From CAWKOH01 sp963851245 (GTDB lineage Bacteria > Actinomycetota > Acidimicrobiia > Acidimicrobiales > Palsa-688), in contig CAWKOH010000001.1 in assembly GCA_963851245.1 (NCBI GenBank), positions 62,001 to 126,000 on the forward strand: a stretch of 64,000 nucleotides of DNA, written 5' to 3'. Positions within the stretch are counted from its first letter, which is position 1. Each line of letters starts with the position of its first letter. Positions 24,937 to 32,884 of this stretch are shown piece after piece. Below the pieces are notes generated by a model, which did not search any database, was not told where the DNA came from, and was given only the letters and a program-made list of their open reading frames with translations. The position numbers and the translations under genes are program-made.

Positions 24937-25385
24937 CCGGTCTGGCTGCGAACCGGGTGGGTGGGGTGCCCCGGGTTCCGGCCAACTGCGAGCTGACCCT
25001 CGGCATGAGATGCATCGACCGGTCCGGGGTCGGGACGGCAGTGTGGGCCATGGTGACGGCCGAGCACATGGCCAATCCGGTCGGAGTCGTTCAAGGAGGA
25101 TTGCTGACCGCGCTTGCGGTCGCCGCCATGTCAGACGCCGCCCGAAACAGCCATCTGGGACGGGAGGCCCACCCCGCCGGCAGCGAGCTCAAGATCAGTT
25201 TCATTAAGGCTGTGCCGATCGGCCGGGCGCTCACCTGCACGGCCAGAACGATCGGCGGCGGACGACGGGTCGCCTTCGTGGAAGCGGAGATCACGGACTC
25301 CGCCGGCATCGTGGTAGCCAAAGCGTCGTCCACTTACCTCCTCGCTCCGGGCGCCTCATCGCCGGGCCGCCCGGTGCCGGGCTAG
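24933..25385 (+). CDS. PaaI-like hotdog thioesterase
   Basis: A 150-residue hotdog-fold protein. NPVGVVQGGLLTALAVAAMSDAA is the central helix with the catalytic-type GG and aspartate, and LKISFIKAVPIGRALTCTART the following strand. The family hydrolyses aryl- or acyl-CoA thioesters. GTG 24933 overlaps the TetR stop. The last 10 residues overlap the convergent peroxiredoxin stop by 4 nt. Confidence 0.8.
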   Translation: MTGLAANRVGGVPRVPANCELTLGMRCIDRSGVGTAVWAMVTAEHMANPVGVVQGGLLTALAVAAMSDAARNSHLGREAHPAGSELKISFIKAVPIGRALTCTARTIGGGRRVAFVEAEITDSAGIVVAKASSTYLLAPGASSPGRPVPG

Positions 25386-25864
25386 AGCCGGGCGAGGACG
25401 GCGTCGGCGCTGCTCACATCCAGGCCAAGGGTCTCCTCGACGGCCAGATCCGTCACCACGCCGCCTTTGAGGATGGCGGCGTATCGCTTGGACCGAACTC
25501 CCAGCCCGCCTCCGCTGAGGTCTACCTCGAGCCCCATCTCCTTGGTGAAGGTGGCTGACCCGTCCGCGATCAAGGTGACCTTGTCCCCCACCTGGTTGGC
25601 CTCACCCCAGGCCTTCATGACGAAGGCATCATTCACCGACACGCACGCGATACGTTCCACCCCTTTGGCATGCAGGTCCTCGGACCTCACGACGAAACCG
25701 GGGAGATGGTGGTCACTGCACGTCGGGGTGAAGGCTCCAGGAAGGCCGAAGAGCACCACGGTGCCCTGCCCGAGCAGTTCGCCCGTCTGGGCCGCTTCAG
25801 GACCGTTGGGGCCAGGCACCTGCACCTTGACGTCGGGGATCTTGTCGCCAACTCCTATGGTCAT
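25382..25864 (-). CDS. Peroxiredoxin, PRX5 type
   Basis: A 160-residue thioredoxin-fold peroxidase. VVLFGLPGAFTPTCSDHHLPGF carries the peroxidatic cysteine in the PXXXTXXC motif of the Prx5 group. A second cysteine lies in RIACVSVNDAFVMKAWG but is not at the usual resolving position. It reduces hydrogen peroxide or organic peroxides in the cytosol. ATG 25864 is preceded by AGGAGG; the longer frame upstream is antisense of the VOC gene. Confidence 0.9.
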   Translation of the reverse strand: MTIGVGDKIPDVKVQVPGPNGPEAAQTGELLGQGTVVLFGLPGAFTPTCSDHHLPGFVVRSEDLHAKGVERIACVSVNDAFVMKAWGEANQVGDKVTLIADGSATFTKEMGLEVDLSGGGLGVRSKRYAAILKGGVVTDLAVEETLGLDVSSADAVLARL

Positions 25865-25931
25865 CGAGCCTCCTGGACGATCGTTTCGGAACCTAAGCCT
25901 AGGCGGCGCAGCCGAAGCCTCGTACCAGCCG

Positions 25932-25937
25932 TAGAGT
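25932..25937 (+). promoter_or_regulatory. Candidate -10 box, leaderless start of the VOC gene
   Basis: TAGAGT followed by six bases and ATG 25944. The same hexamer and spacing occur before the SufR-like gene. Confidence 0.5.
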
Positions 25938-25943
25938 GAGGTC

Positions 25944-26516
25944 ATGAGTGAATCCTTCGCTCCACCTGAAGGCGAGCTTCCCCACTGGCGGGGCATCAAC
26001 CACCTGGCCCTCATAACGACCGACATGGACGCCACCGTTCGCTTCTATCACGGGGTCCTTGGCGCCCGTCTGGTTGCCCACCTGGGCAACGCGTCCTTCC
26101 GGCACTACTTCTTCGAGGTGGGAACCGCGAACACGGTCGCCTTCTTCGAGTACCGCGGCGTGGTGCTCGAGCCGTTTGCCAAGCCGGCCGGGGTGCCGGA
26201 CCCGAGGGCGGTGCAGTTCGACCACATCTCGTTCAACCTCCCGGACGAGCAGGCCCTGCTCACGTTGCGATCGCGACTCAAGGAAGCCGGGTCTGAGGTG
26301 ACGGACGTGGTCGACCACGGGTTCATCCGGTCGATCTATTTCACCGACCCGAACGGCATCGCGCTAGAGGCGTCGTGGTGGGTGACCGATGCGACCGGCC
26401 GCGACGCCGACTACGGCGACGGCGAGCTTTTCTCGGACCCCGACCCGGTGCCGGCGGTCCTGGAGCTTCAAGAGACCGGTCGCTTGCGGTCTGTCCCTCA
26501 GACCAGGCTGGTGTAG
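25944..26516 (+). CDS. VOC family protein (glyoxalase/dioxygenase fold)
   Basis: A 190-residue protein with two beta-alpha-beta-beta-beta modules. GINHLALITTDMDATVRFYHGVLG and QFDHISFNLPD each carry a metal-ligand histidine, and IYFTDPNGIALEASWW a glutamate. Members include glyoxalases, extradiol dioxygenases and resistance proteins, and no specific substrate can be named. It is divergent from the peroxiredoxin, 79 bp apart. Confidence 0.8.
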   Translation: MSESFAPPEGELPHWRGINHLALITTDMDATVRFYHGVLGARLVAHLGNASFRHYFFEVGTANTVAFFEYRGVVLEPFAKPAGVPDPRAVQFDHISFNLPDEQALLTLRSRLKEAGSEVTDVVDHGFIRSIYFTDPNGIALEASWWVTDATGRDADYGDGELFSDPDPVPAVLELQETGRLRSVPQTRLV

Positions 26517-26543
26517 GCCGCCTCGGTCGCGGCGGGCCTCTGT

Positions 26544-26549
26544 CAAGAT
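26544..26549 (+). promoter_or_regulatory. Candidate -10 box, leaderless start of rpiA
   Basis: CAAGAT followed by six bases and GTG 26556. Confidence 0.4.
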
Positions 26550-26555
26550 CGGGCC

Positions 26556-27197
26556 GTGACGTCAATCGAGCAGGAGAAGCGCGCCGCGGCAGAGGCCGCG
26601 GCCGGCTTGGTCGAAGACGGAATGACGGTTGGTCTGGGAACCGGATCAACCGTCGCCTATCTCCTGCCTGCTCTTGCAGCCAGGCGCCTCGACATCCGGT
26701 GCGTGGCGACTTCTACCGCGACAGAGCTCGAGGCCCGGCGGCTGGGACTGGACGTCGAGCCCTTCGAAGGCATCGCCCGCCTGGATTTGGCCATCGATGG
26801 GGCCGACCAGGTGGCGCCGGATGGCTGGCTGATCAAGGGCGGAGGTGGTGCCCACACCCGCGAGAAGATCGTGGCCGCAGCCGCCGACCGTTTCACCGTG
26901 ATCGTGTCGGCGGACAAGCCCGTGGGTCGGCTCAAGCCTCCGGTCCCGATGGAGATCCTGACCTTCGGACGTGACGCCACCCTGAAGTCCCTGCCCCAAG
27001 CCGTCCTGCGGCCTGGAGCGGCGCCGAGCCCGGACGGCGGTTTGATTGCGGACTGGCTGGCGGATTTCGAAGATCCGGTCGCCCTGTCAGCGCGTCTGGC
27101 GGCCACTCCGGGTGTGGTAGATCACGGACTGTTCCCGCCCGGACTCGTGAGCGATGTCCTCATCGGGCACCCGGATGGGGTGGAGCACCGTAGGTAG
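26556..27197 (+). CDS. rpiA: Ribose-5-phosphate isomerase A
   Basis: A 213-residue RpiA. GMTVGLGTGSTVAYLLPAL binds the phosphate, DLAIDGADQV holds the catalytic aspartates and LIKGGGGAHTREKIV the lysine and glutamate of the active site. It interconverts ribose 5-phosphate and ribulose 5-phosphate. Actinobacteria often use RpiB instead, so an RpiA type is of note. The 3' end overlaps the broken tail of the WYL gene on the other strand by 38 nt. Confidence 0.92.
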   Translation: MTSIEQEKRAAAEAAAGLVEDGMTVGLGTGSTVAYLLPALAARRLDIRCVATSTATELEARRLGLDVEPFEGIARLDLAIDGADQVAPDGWLIKGGGGAHTREKIVAAAADRFTVIVSADKPVGRLKPPVPMEILTFGRDATLKSLPQAVLRPGAAPSPDGGLIADWLADFEDPVALSARLAATPGVVDHGLFPPGLVSDVLIGHPDGVEHRR

Positions 27198-28128
27198 CGC
27201 TCAGCTCGCGGCCCAGACAGGCCAGATGCTGCTGCAGCTCGGGTGGATCGAGCACCTCCAGGGCCGCCCCGAACCCGGCTATCTCCCCGCCCAGAGGCTC
27301 GAGACCGTGACCACGCAACTCGACGTCGACCCGCCCGTCAGATCGGGCCGGCCCGATACCGAGGCGGGTGCCAAACACCTACCGGCAGGTAGGCAGGATC
27401 GAGGGGTCGGCCGCGGCGAAGGCGCGAAATGGCGTTCGCAGCTGGTCGACGTTCTCGGTGATCATCCTCCAGGCATCGGGCAAACTGAAGCCCTCGGGCC
27501 GGACCACCGGCGCACCGGTGAGCTCGACCGAAGTGATGCGGTCGACCCGGAAGGTCCGGAGGCCGGCGTCGGTGCCAGCCACCAGGTACCAGACGGAGCC
27601 TTTGGCGGCCAGACCGAGTGGATGCACGACGCGGCGCGAGCCCGAGCGGTCGCGAGCGACGTCGCCGAGGTCCAGGCCCAGACCCTCCACCACGGCCTGC
27701 TGGATCAGGTCGAGAAAGGGCGGAGCCGGTCGGTCAACGGCGCGGCGGTCCCAGCCGGACGGGTCCACCACTATGGCGCCAGTGGCAGCCTCAGCGCTCT
27801 CCCGAAAGGGTTCCGGGAGGGCTCGGACCAGCTTGCGCAGGGCAGCGCGGACTTCGGGCGAGGCCGACGACGGTCCGGCGACGAGGAATAGGGCCCGGGC
27901 CTCCGCGGCAGTCAGGCCGCTCAGATCGGTTCGCCCCCCGCCGAGAAGCCGCCACCCGCCGCCCCGGCCCTGAATCGAATAGATCGGCAGGCCGGCCACG
28001 CCCAGCGCATCGAGGTCCCGCCGGGCCGTCCGCTCGGAGATCTCGAGCTCCTCCGCCACCTCTGACGCGGTCACCTGTCCCCTCGTCTGCAGCATCATGA
28101 GAATCGCCACCAGGCGGTCAGCGCGCAC
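27160..28128 (-). pseudogene. WYL-domain HTH regulator interrupted by an in-frame TAG
   Basis: From GTG 28128 the frame gives 249 residues: a DeoR-like winged helix (ASEVAEELEISERTARRDLD), then a WYL domain (PLGLAAKGSVWYLVAGTDAG). A TAG at 27379-27381 stops it. The same frame runs on for 72 codons as FGTRLGIGPARSDGRVDVEL, IAGFGAALEVLDPPEL and SATYG, the normal C-terminal domain of the family. The total of about 322 residues fits full-length WYL regulators. The stop falls within a palindrome (CCTACC-GGCA-GGTAGG, 27378-27393). The lost part is the C-terminal extension, so a truncated protein might still bind DNA. Confidence 0.82.
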
Positions 28129-28134
28129 GAGGCC

Positions 28135-28140
28135 ATCATT
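28135..28140 (-). promoter_or_regulatory. Candidate -10 box, leaderless start of the WYL gene
   Basis: AATGAT on the minus strand, six bases before GTG 28128. Confidence 0.4.
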
Positions 28141-28243
28141 TCACCGAAACCGGCCACTCCTTGACCCTTTTGCAGGCTGGTCCGTTCCAGTTCTGAACCG
28201 GCGGAATGAGCAGTCCGTAAGGGGGTGGGACTCGCTCGCGGAC

Positions 28244-29461
28244 CTACTGCAGGTGCAGGCCGGAGATGGCCCTGGCGATTACCAGGTGCTGGATTTCGCT
28301 CGTCCCCTCGAAGATCGTAAAGACCTTGGCGTCGCGGTGCCATCGCTCCACGGGGTGCTCCCGGATGTAGCCGGCGCCGCCCAGGATCTGAATGGCGTCG
28401 TCAGTCACTCGCACCGCAGTCTCACCGGCGAACAGCTTCGACTGGGATCCCTCGGCCGCCTCGAAACCCTGGCCGCCGGCCCCCAGCCATGAGGCGTTCC
28501 AGACCAGAAGTCGGGCGGCGTCGATATGCATTCTCATCTCGGCCAGCTTGAAGGCAATGGCCTGGTTCTCGATGATGGCTCGCCCGAACTGGCGCCTCTC
28601 CTTGGCGTACTCGAGGGCGTATTCGTAAGCGGCACGGGCGATCCCGACCGCCTGGGCCCCGACCCCCGGGCGGGTTTTCTCGAATGTCGAGAGCGCGGCC
28701 TGCGAACGGGCTCCGGTTTGCCCGGCCCGAGCTCGGGCCAGGCGTTCGTCCAGCTTCTCCTTGCCGCCGAGGAGAAGGCGGTTGGGTACGCGCACCTCGT
28801 CGAGCACCACCTCGGCGGTATGCGACGCCCGGATGCCCATCTTCTTGAACTTCTGCCCCATGCTCAGCCCCTTGGTCCCGGGGGGCACGATGAAGCTGGC
28901 CTGGCCCCGGCCCTTGAGTAGCGGATCCACTGAGGCGACCACCACGTGTATGTCGGCGATGCCTCCGTTGGTGATCCAGGTCTTGGTGCCGTTCAGGACC
29001 CACTCATCGGTCGCCGGGTCGTATACGGCGCGCGTGCGCATGGAGCTGACGTCAGAACCTGCATCCGGCTCCGACACGCAGAAGGCGCCGAGCGCGATCT
29101 TCTCAGGCGTACCGAAGCATTGGGGCAGCCACTCGGCGACCTGCTCGGGAGTCCCGTTCCCGAAGATGCCGGCCACCGCCAGGGTGGTGCCGAAAATGGC
29201 CAGGCCGATGCCGGCGTCACCCCAGGCCATCTCCTCCATGACCAGGGGGACCGAGATCCCGGTCGGGTCGGAGAACATGTTGGCGACGAAGTCGAGGGAG
29301 TAAAGCCCGATCCGGGCCGCCTCCTCTATGACCGGCCACGGGGTCTCCTCGCGCTCGTCCCACTCGTGGGCGACCGGGCGCACTACGTCTTCGGCGAAGT
29401 CATGCACCCACTTGCGGAGCTGGAGCTGATCCTCGTTCAGCGCGTTCGAGAAATCGGACAT
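28244..29461 (-). CDS. Acyl-CoA dehydrogenase
   Basis: A 405-residue flavoenzyme. CVSEPDAGSDVSSM and WVLNGTKTWITNGG bind FAD and substrate, ERRQFGRAIIENQAIAFKLAEM is a family signature and FTIFEGTSEIQHLVIARAI contains the catalytic-base glutamate position of the short/medium-chain enzymes. It oxidises acyl-CoA to enoyl-CoA and passes electrons to ETF. A segment of about 15 residues (KLDERLARARAGQTGARSQ) is inserted ahead of the C-terminal domain. Two palindromes lie immediately upstream. Confidence 0.9.
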   Translation of the reverse strand: MSDFSNALNEDQLQLRKWVHDFAEDVVRPVAHEWDEREETPWPVIEEAARIGLYSLDFVANMFSDPTGISVPLVMEEMAWGDAGIGLAIFGTTLAVAGIFGNGTPEQVAEWLPQCFGTPEKIALGAFCVSEPDAGSDVSSMRTRAVYDPATDEWVLNGTKTWITNGGIADIHVVVASVDPLLKGRGQASFIVPPGTKGLSMGQKFKKMGIRASHTAEVVLDEVRVPNRLLLGGKEKLDERLARARAGQTGARSQAALSTFEKTRPGVGAQAVGIARAAYEYALEYAKERRQFGRAIIENQAIAFKLAEMRMHIDAARLLVWNASWLGAGGQGFEAAEGSQSKLFAGETAVRVTDDAIQILGGAGYIREHPVERWHRDAKVFTIFEGTSEIQHLVIARAISGLHLQ

Positions 29462-29484
29462 CGGGAAGTGACACCCTTCAGGCT

Positions 29485-29515
29485 TAACTCTAGTTACCGA
29501 AGAGTAACATTACTC
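29485..29515. promoter_or_regulatory. Overlapping palindromes upstream of the acyl-CoA dehydrogenase gene
   Basis: TAACT-CT-AGTTA (29485-29496), TTAC-N6-GTAA (29494-29507) and GAGTAA-CA-TTACTC (29502-29515) overlap each other in a 31-bp AT-rich stretch. This is a strong contrast to the surrounding GC-rich DNA. It fits an operator over the promoter, 24-54 bp before ATG 29461. The last palindrome includes the stop codon of the MFS gene. Confidence 0.6.
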
Positions 29516-30721
29516 GGAAGCCGCGTCTACCGCTTGTGTCACATGTCTCCCCGGCCGGCGCAGGGCGGCCGCGACCAACCCGGCGGCGGTCGCGGTCAGG
29601 GCCGCACCCACGAGATACGGAGCACTCGAGGCATCCGAACCGAGAAGGGCGCCCAGGAGGGCCGGGCCGAGGATGCGGGCCAGCGCCGACGCCGACTGCT
29701 GGGCTCCGAGCACCTGCCCCCGGCTGGCCGGGTCGGCCCGGGACACCAGTGCGGTAGCCATGGTGGTCTGCACCAAGCCCTGTCCCGCGGTCAGGGCAAC
29801 CAGGGCCGGGGCGGCCAAGGACCAGGAATGGGCCAGGGCCAGCAGAATGAGGCCGGCGGTGTTGGCCCCCAGCCCGATGAGAAGAGTGGGCACCTCGCCC
29901 AGGCGGGTCACCATCGGATGGACCAGGACTCCCTGGACCACCACGATCAGGGCACCCACAGCCGCGAAGACGGCGGCGGCAGAGGCAATCCCGAACCCGA
30001 ATCTCTTCTGCCCGAAGAGGGCGAAGGTCGCCTCGAAGCCGCTGAACGCGACCATGGCCGAGAAGGCGACAGCAAGGAGGGCGGCGGCGCCCCGAGCCCC
30101 CATCAGGGCAGCGATCGGCCCGGGCCGCCTGGCGCCGCCCGCCGGGGCCGGAGGATGGGTCTCCGGCAGCCGCCGCCAGGCGATCAAGGAGTTGGCGCCG
30201 GCCAGGCCGGCGGCGATGAAGAATGGGACCCTTGGCCCACTGAGGGCCGCCAGGGCGCCGATGGCGGGGCCGGCCACGAAGCCCAGTCCGAAGGCCGCTC
30301 CTAGCAGGCCGAACAGACGCGACCGCTCGGCAGGGCGGGAGATGTCGGCGGCGGCGGCCTGGGCCACCGAGATGCTCGCGCCCGAGGCGCCGTCCAGGAT
30401 GCGGCCGGCGAAGAGCAGCGGAAGCCCACCGGCCAGCCCGGTCAGCAAGCTGCCCGCCGCGGTTCCGGCCAGCGACACCAGCAGGACCGGTTTCCGGCCC
30501 ACCCGGTCGGACAGCCGGCCCCACAGCGGGGAGGCGACGAACGTGGCCGCCGAGAAGGCCGCCACCAGCATCGTGGCCTCGAAGGAGGTCGTGTGATAGC
30601 GCTTGGCATAGAGAGGCAGGATCGGCAGGACGATCCCGAAGCCGATGAGGTCAACGGCGACCGCGGTCCAGATGGTCCCGAACCCGGCGGGTAGCGGGGC
30701 TCGGAGGCGACCGCGCTTCAT
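29510..30721 (-). CDS. MFS transporter, TetA/drug:H+ antiporter-like
   Basis: A 403-residue protein with 12 predicted membrane helices. WGRLSDRVGRKPVLLVSLAG is the A motif between helices 2 and 3, and DLIGFGIVLPILPLYAKRY the first helix, typical of TetA-like exporters. The substrate is not predictable. ATG 30721 shares one base with the thioesterase stop, so it is co-translated with it; the longer upstream frame is antisense or out-of-frame thioesterase. Confidence 0.85.
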   Translation of the reverse strand: MKRGRLRAPLPAGFGTIWTAVAVDLIGFGIVLPILPLYAKRYHTTSFEATMLVAAFSAATFVASPLWGRLSDRVGRKPVLLVSLAGTAAGSLLTGLAGGLPLLFAGRILDGASGASISVAQAAAADISRPAERSRLFGLLGAAFGLGFVAGPAIGALAALSGPRVPFFIAAGLAGANSLIAWRRLPETHPPAPAGGARRPGPIAALMGARGAAALLAVAFSAMVAFSGFEATFALFGQKRFGFGIASAAAVFAAVGALIVVVQGVLVHPMVTRLGEVPTLLIGLGANTAGLILLALAHSWSLAAPALVALTAGQGLVQTTMATALVSRADPASRGQVLGAQQSASALARILGPALLGALLGSDASSAPYLVGAALTATAAGLVAAALRRPGRHVTQAVDAASE

Positions 30722-31518
30722 CAGGGACTGAGAACCATGGCGAGCTGTCGGGACAGGGCGACCGGGCGCCCTTCGCTGTCCCACAACTCACCATCCTCCT
30801 CCAACAGGCCGTCCATCAGCACGCGGGTCTGGAAGGTCCCGAGCAACCAGCCGGGTGCGGGCCGGCCCCGGACGTGGACGGTCAGCTCGATGGTCGGCAC
30901 CCAGCCCGCGGCGACCGACCCGAGCAGAGTGGGAGGAAAGGCGTCGGCGAAGGCGACCGCGGAGATGGCGCTGGCTTCGGTCCCGTCGTTGAAGCGGATC
31001 CAGCCCGTGACCTCGAGCGGGTCCCCTTCGCTCGGCCGGCCCCAGGGACTGTCCGGCGGCAGGCGCAGGTCGAAGCGGTTCATGATCTCGGGGACGGCCC
31101 GGCCGGCCTGCTCGGTCAGCTCACGGAGACTGCGGCACTCGTCGGGAGGGGGGATTTCCGGGGGGCGGGCGCTGACCCTCGAGGGCCCCCGCCGTTCGGT
31201 CAGGTCCGAGAACGCGCCCAGGACGCGCACCCGCTCTCGTCCTCCCTGCACGACCTCGGCCATGACGGTGACGAAGGTTCGCCCGGGTTTGACGATCTGG
31301 GTGCGGATCGACACCTGTCCGGCAGATGGCGGGGACAGGTAGTGAGCGGTGACGGTGACCGGGTCGGGCCGGCCGGCGTCGGCGACCATGGCTCTGACGG
31401 CGACGGCGAGCAGGTACCCTCCGTTCGGATTGTCGCCCACGTTCCACCGGGAGCGGAGATCGGCTGCCCAGCCACCGCCGGGATCGGGACGGACGGCCGT
31501 GTCCTGCTCGAAGCTCAC
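30721..31518 (-). CDS. Thioesterase family protein, double hotdog (TesB-like)
   Basis: A 265-residue protein with two hotdog domains. WNVGDNPNGGYLLAVAVRAM is the first-domain helix, and RFNDGTEASAISAVAFADAFPP the equivalent in the second. The family hydrolyses acyl-CoA esters. It overlaps cysS by 4 nt upstream and the MFS gene by one base downstream, making cysS-thioesterase-MFS an operon. Confidence 0.8.
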   Translation of the reverse strand: MSFEQDTAVRPDPGGGWAADLRSRWNVGDNPNGGYLLAVAVRAMVADAGRPDPVTVTAHYLSPPSAGQVSIRTQIVKPGRTFVTVMAEVVQGGRERVRVLGAFSDLTERRGPSRVSARPPEIPPPDECRSLRELTEQAGRAVPEIMNRFDLRLPPDSPWGRPSEGDPLEVTGWIRFNDGTEASAISAVAFADAFPPTLLGSVAAGWVPTIELTVHVRGRPAPGWLLGTFQTRVLMDGLLEEDGELWDSEGRPVALSRQLAMVLSP

Positions 31519-32864
31519 CGGCGAATTGTGGTCCCGTCCGGGCCGTCTTCGACAATCCAGCCGTCGGCCTGCAGCTCGGCCCGGAGCTGATCCGCGAGAG
31601 GCCAGTCCCGGCGGGCCCTGGCCGCGTCGCGCTCCCGGGCGCGGTCCAGCGCCTCGGGGGGCACTTCGGCCACCTGGTCCCGGAGCTCCAGTCCGAGGGC
31701 CCGCTCGAATATCTCGAAGACCGCAGCCGCCAGGGACCGGGCCTTGTCACCCGACGCCGCCCTGGCCTCCGTCACACACTCGAACCCGACTGCTATGGCA
31801 GCCGGCGTGTTCAGGTCGTCGTCCATGCGCTCCCGGAATCGAGCCATGGCAGCGGGGTCGGGTTCGGCCTCGCGGGCATCTTTGAACTCCCGGGCAAAGG
31901 TGTCCAACCGCTCCAGGGCGGCCGATTTGTCCCTGAGCGTGGATTCCCCGACCGCCACCGGAGAGCGGTAGTGAGCCTGGAGGATCTGCAAGCGGAGCGC
32001 CCTGGGGTCGTAGGCGTCCAGTAGCTCGAGGAGCGAGAGCGTGTTCCCCAGGGACTTGCTCATCTTGTCGCCGCGTTCGTCCACGATCATGCCGTTGTGG
32101 GCCCATCTCCGAGAGAAGGCGTAGCCGGCGGCGACGGCCTGGGCCCGCTCGTTCTCGTGGTGCGGGAAAGCCAGGTCCAGGCCCCCGGTGTGCAGGTCGA
32201 AGCCATCCCCCAGCAAACCGAGGGACATCACCACGCACTCCGTGTGCCAGCCGGGCCGGCCCAAACCCCAGGGCGAGGGCCAGCTGACCTCGCCGGGCTT
32301 GGCCAGCTTCCACAGGGCGAAGTCGATGGGAGAACGCTTGCCCGCCTCCTCGCTGACCTCCACCCGGGCCCCGACTCGCAGCGAATCGATCGATTGCCCG
32401 GCCAGCAGCCCGTAGCCCTCTATGCTCTCGGCGGCGAAGTACACGCCGTCTCCACCGACGTAGGCGTGGCCGTCGGCGAGGAGCCGGCCGATGAGCTCGA
32501 CCATCTCCTCCACGTACGCGGTCGCATGCGGGGTATCGGTGGGCCGCAGCACATCAACGCGGTCGAACGTGTCCCACCAGATCTGCTCGTAGTAGCGAGC
32601 CACCTCGGCGGGGGTGCGCCCTTCGGCTTCGGCCCGGGCCAGGATCTTGTCGTCGATGTCGGTCACATTGGAAACGAAGTGGACGTCCAAGCCCGACCAC
32701 GTCAAATAGCGCCTGAGCACATCCCAGGTGACGGTGAAGCGCCCGTGGCCCAGATGGGGCTCCCCGTAGACCGTCGGACCGCATACGTACATGGAGAAGT
32801 GACCGGCCCGGCGCGGCTCGAGCGGCGCCACTCTCCCTAACGCGGTGTCGTACAGGCGCAGCAC
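31515..32864 (-). CDS. cysS: Cysteinyl-tRNA synthetase (or the MshC-like paralogue less likely)
   Basis: A 449-residue class I synthetase. YVCGPTVYGEPHLGHGR includes the zinc-binding cysteine and HIGH motif; GRPGWHTECVVMS and FPHHENERAQA hold the other zinc ligands; DKMSKSLGN is the KMSKS loop. The C-terminal helical tRNA-binding part is present (PEALDRARERDAARARRDW), which favours CysS over MshC, the mycothiol ligase, which lacks it. GTG 32864 lies 20 bp from the divergent valS. Confidence 0.92.
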   Translation of the reverse strand: MLRLYDTALGRVAPLEPRRAGHFSMYVCGPTVYGEPHLGHGRFTVTWDVLRRYLTWSGLDVHFVSNVTDIDDKILARAEAEGRTPAEVARYYEQIWWDTFDRVDVLRPTDTPHATAYVEEMVELIGRLLADGHAYVGGDGVYFAAESIEGYGLLAGQSIDSLRVGARVEVSEEAGKRSPIDFALWKLAKPGEVSWPSPWGLGRPGWHTECVVMSLGLLGDGFDLHTGGLDLAFPHHENERAQAVAAGYAFSRRWAHNGMIVDERGDKMSKSLGNTLSLLELLDAYDPRALRLQILQAHYRSPVAVGESTLRDKSAALERLDTFAREFKDAREAEPDPAAMARFRERMDDDLNTPAAIAVGFECVTEARAASGDKARSLAAAVFEIFERALGLELRDQVAEVPPEALDRARERDAARARRDWPLADQLRAELQADGWIVEDGPDGTTIRR

Positions 32865-32870
32865 GCAAGT

Positions 32871-32876
32871 ACCGTA
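32871..32876 (-). promoter_or_regulatory. Candidate -10 box for cysS, overlapping that of valS
   Basis: TACGGT on the minus strand, six bases before GTG 32864. On the plus strand, TACCGT (32870-32875) ends nine bases before valS ATG 32885. The two hexamers occupy nearly the same bases. Confidence 0.5.
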
Positions 32877-32884
32877 GCGGGATC

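Noticed and set aside
31515..32864. MshC (mycothiol ligase) instead of CysS
   Set aside because: The protein keeps a C-terminal tRNA-binding helical region and a full-length 449 residues; MshC lacks that tail and is about 410 residues.
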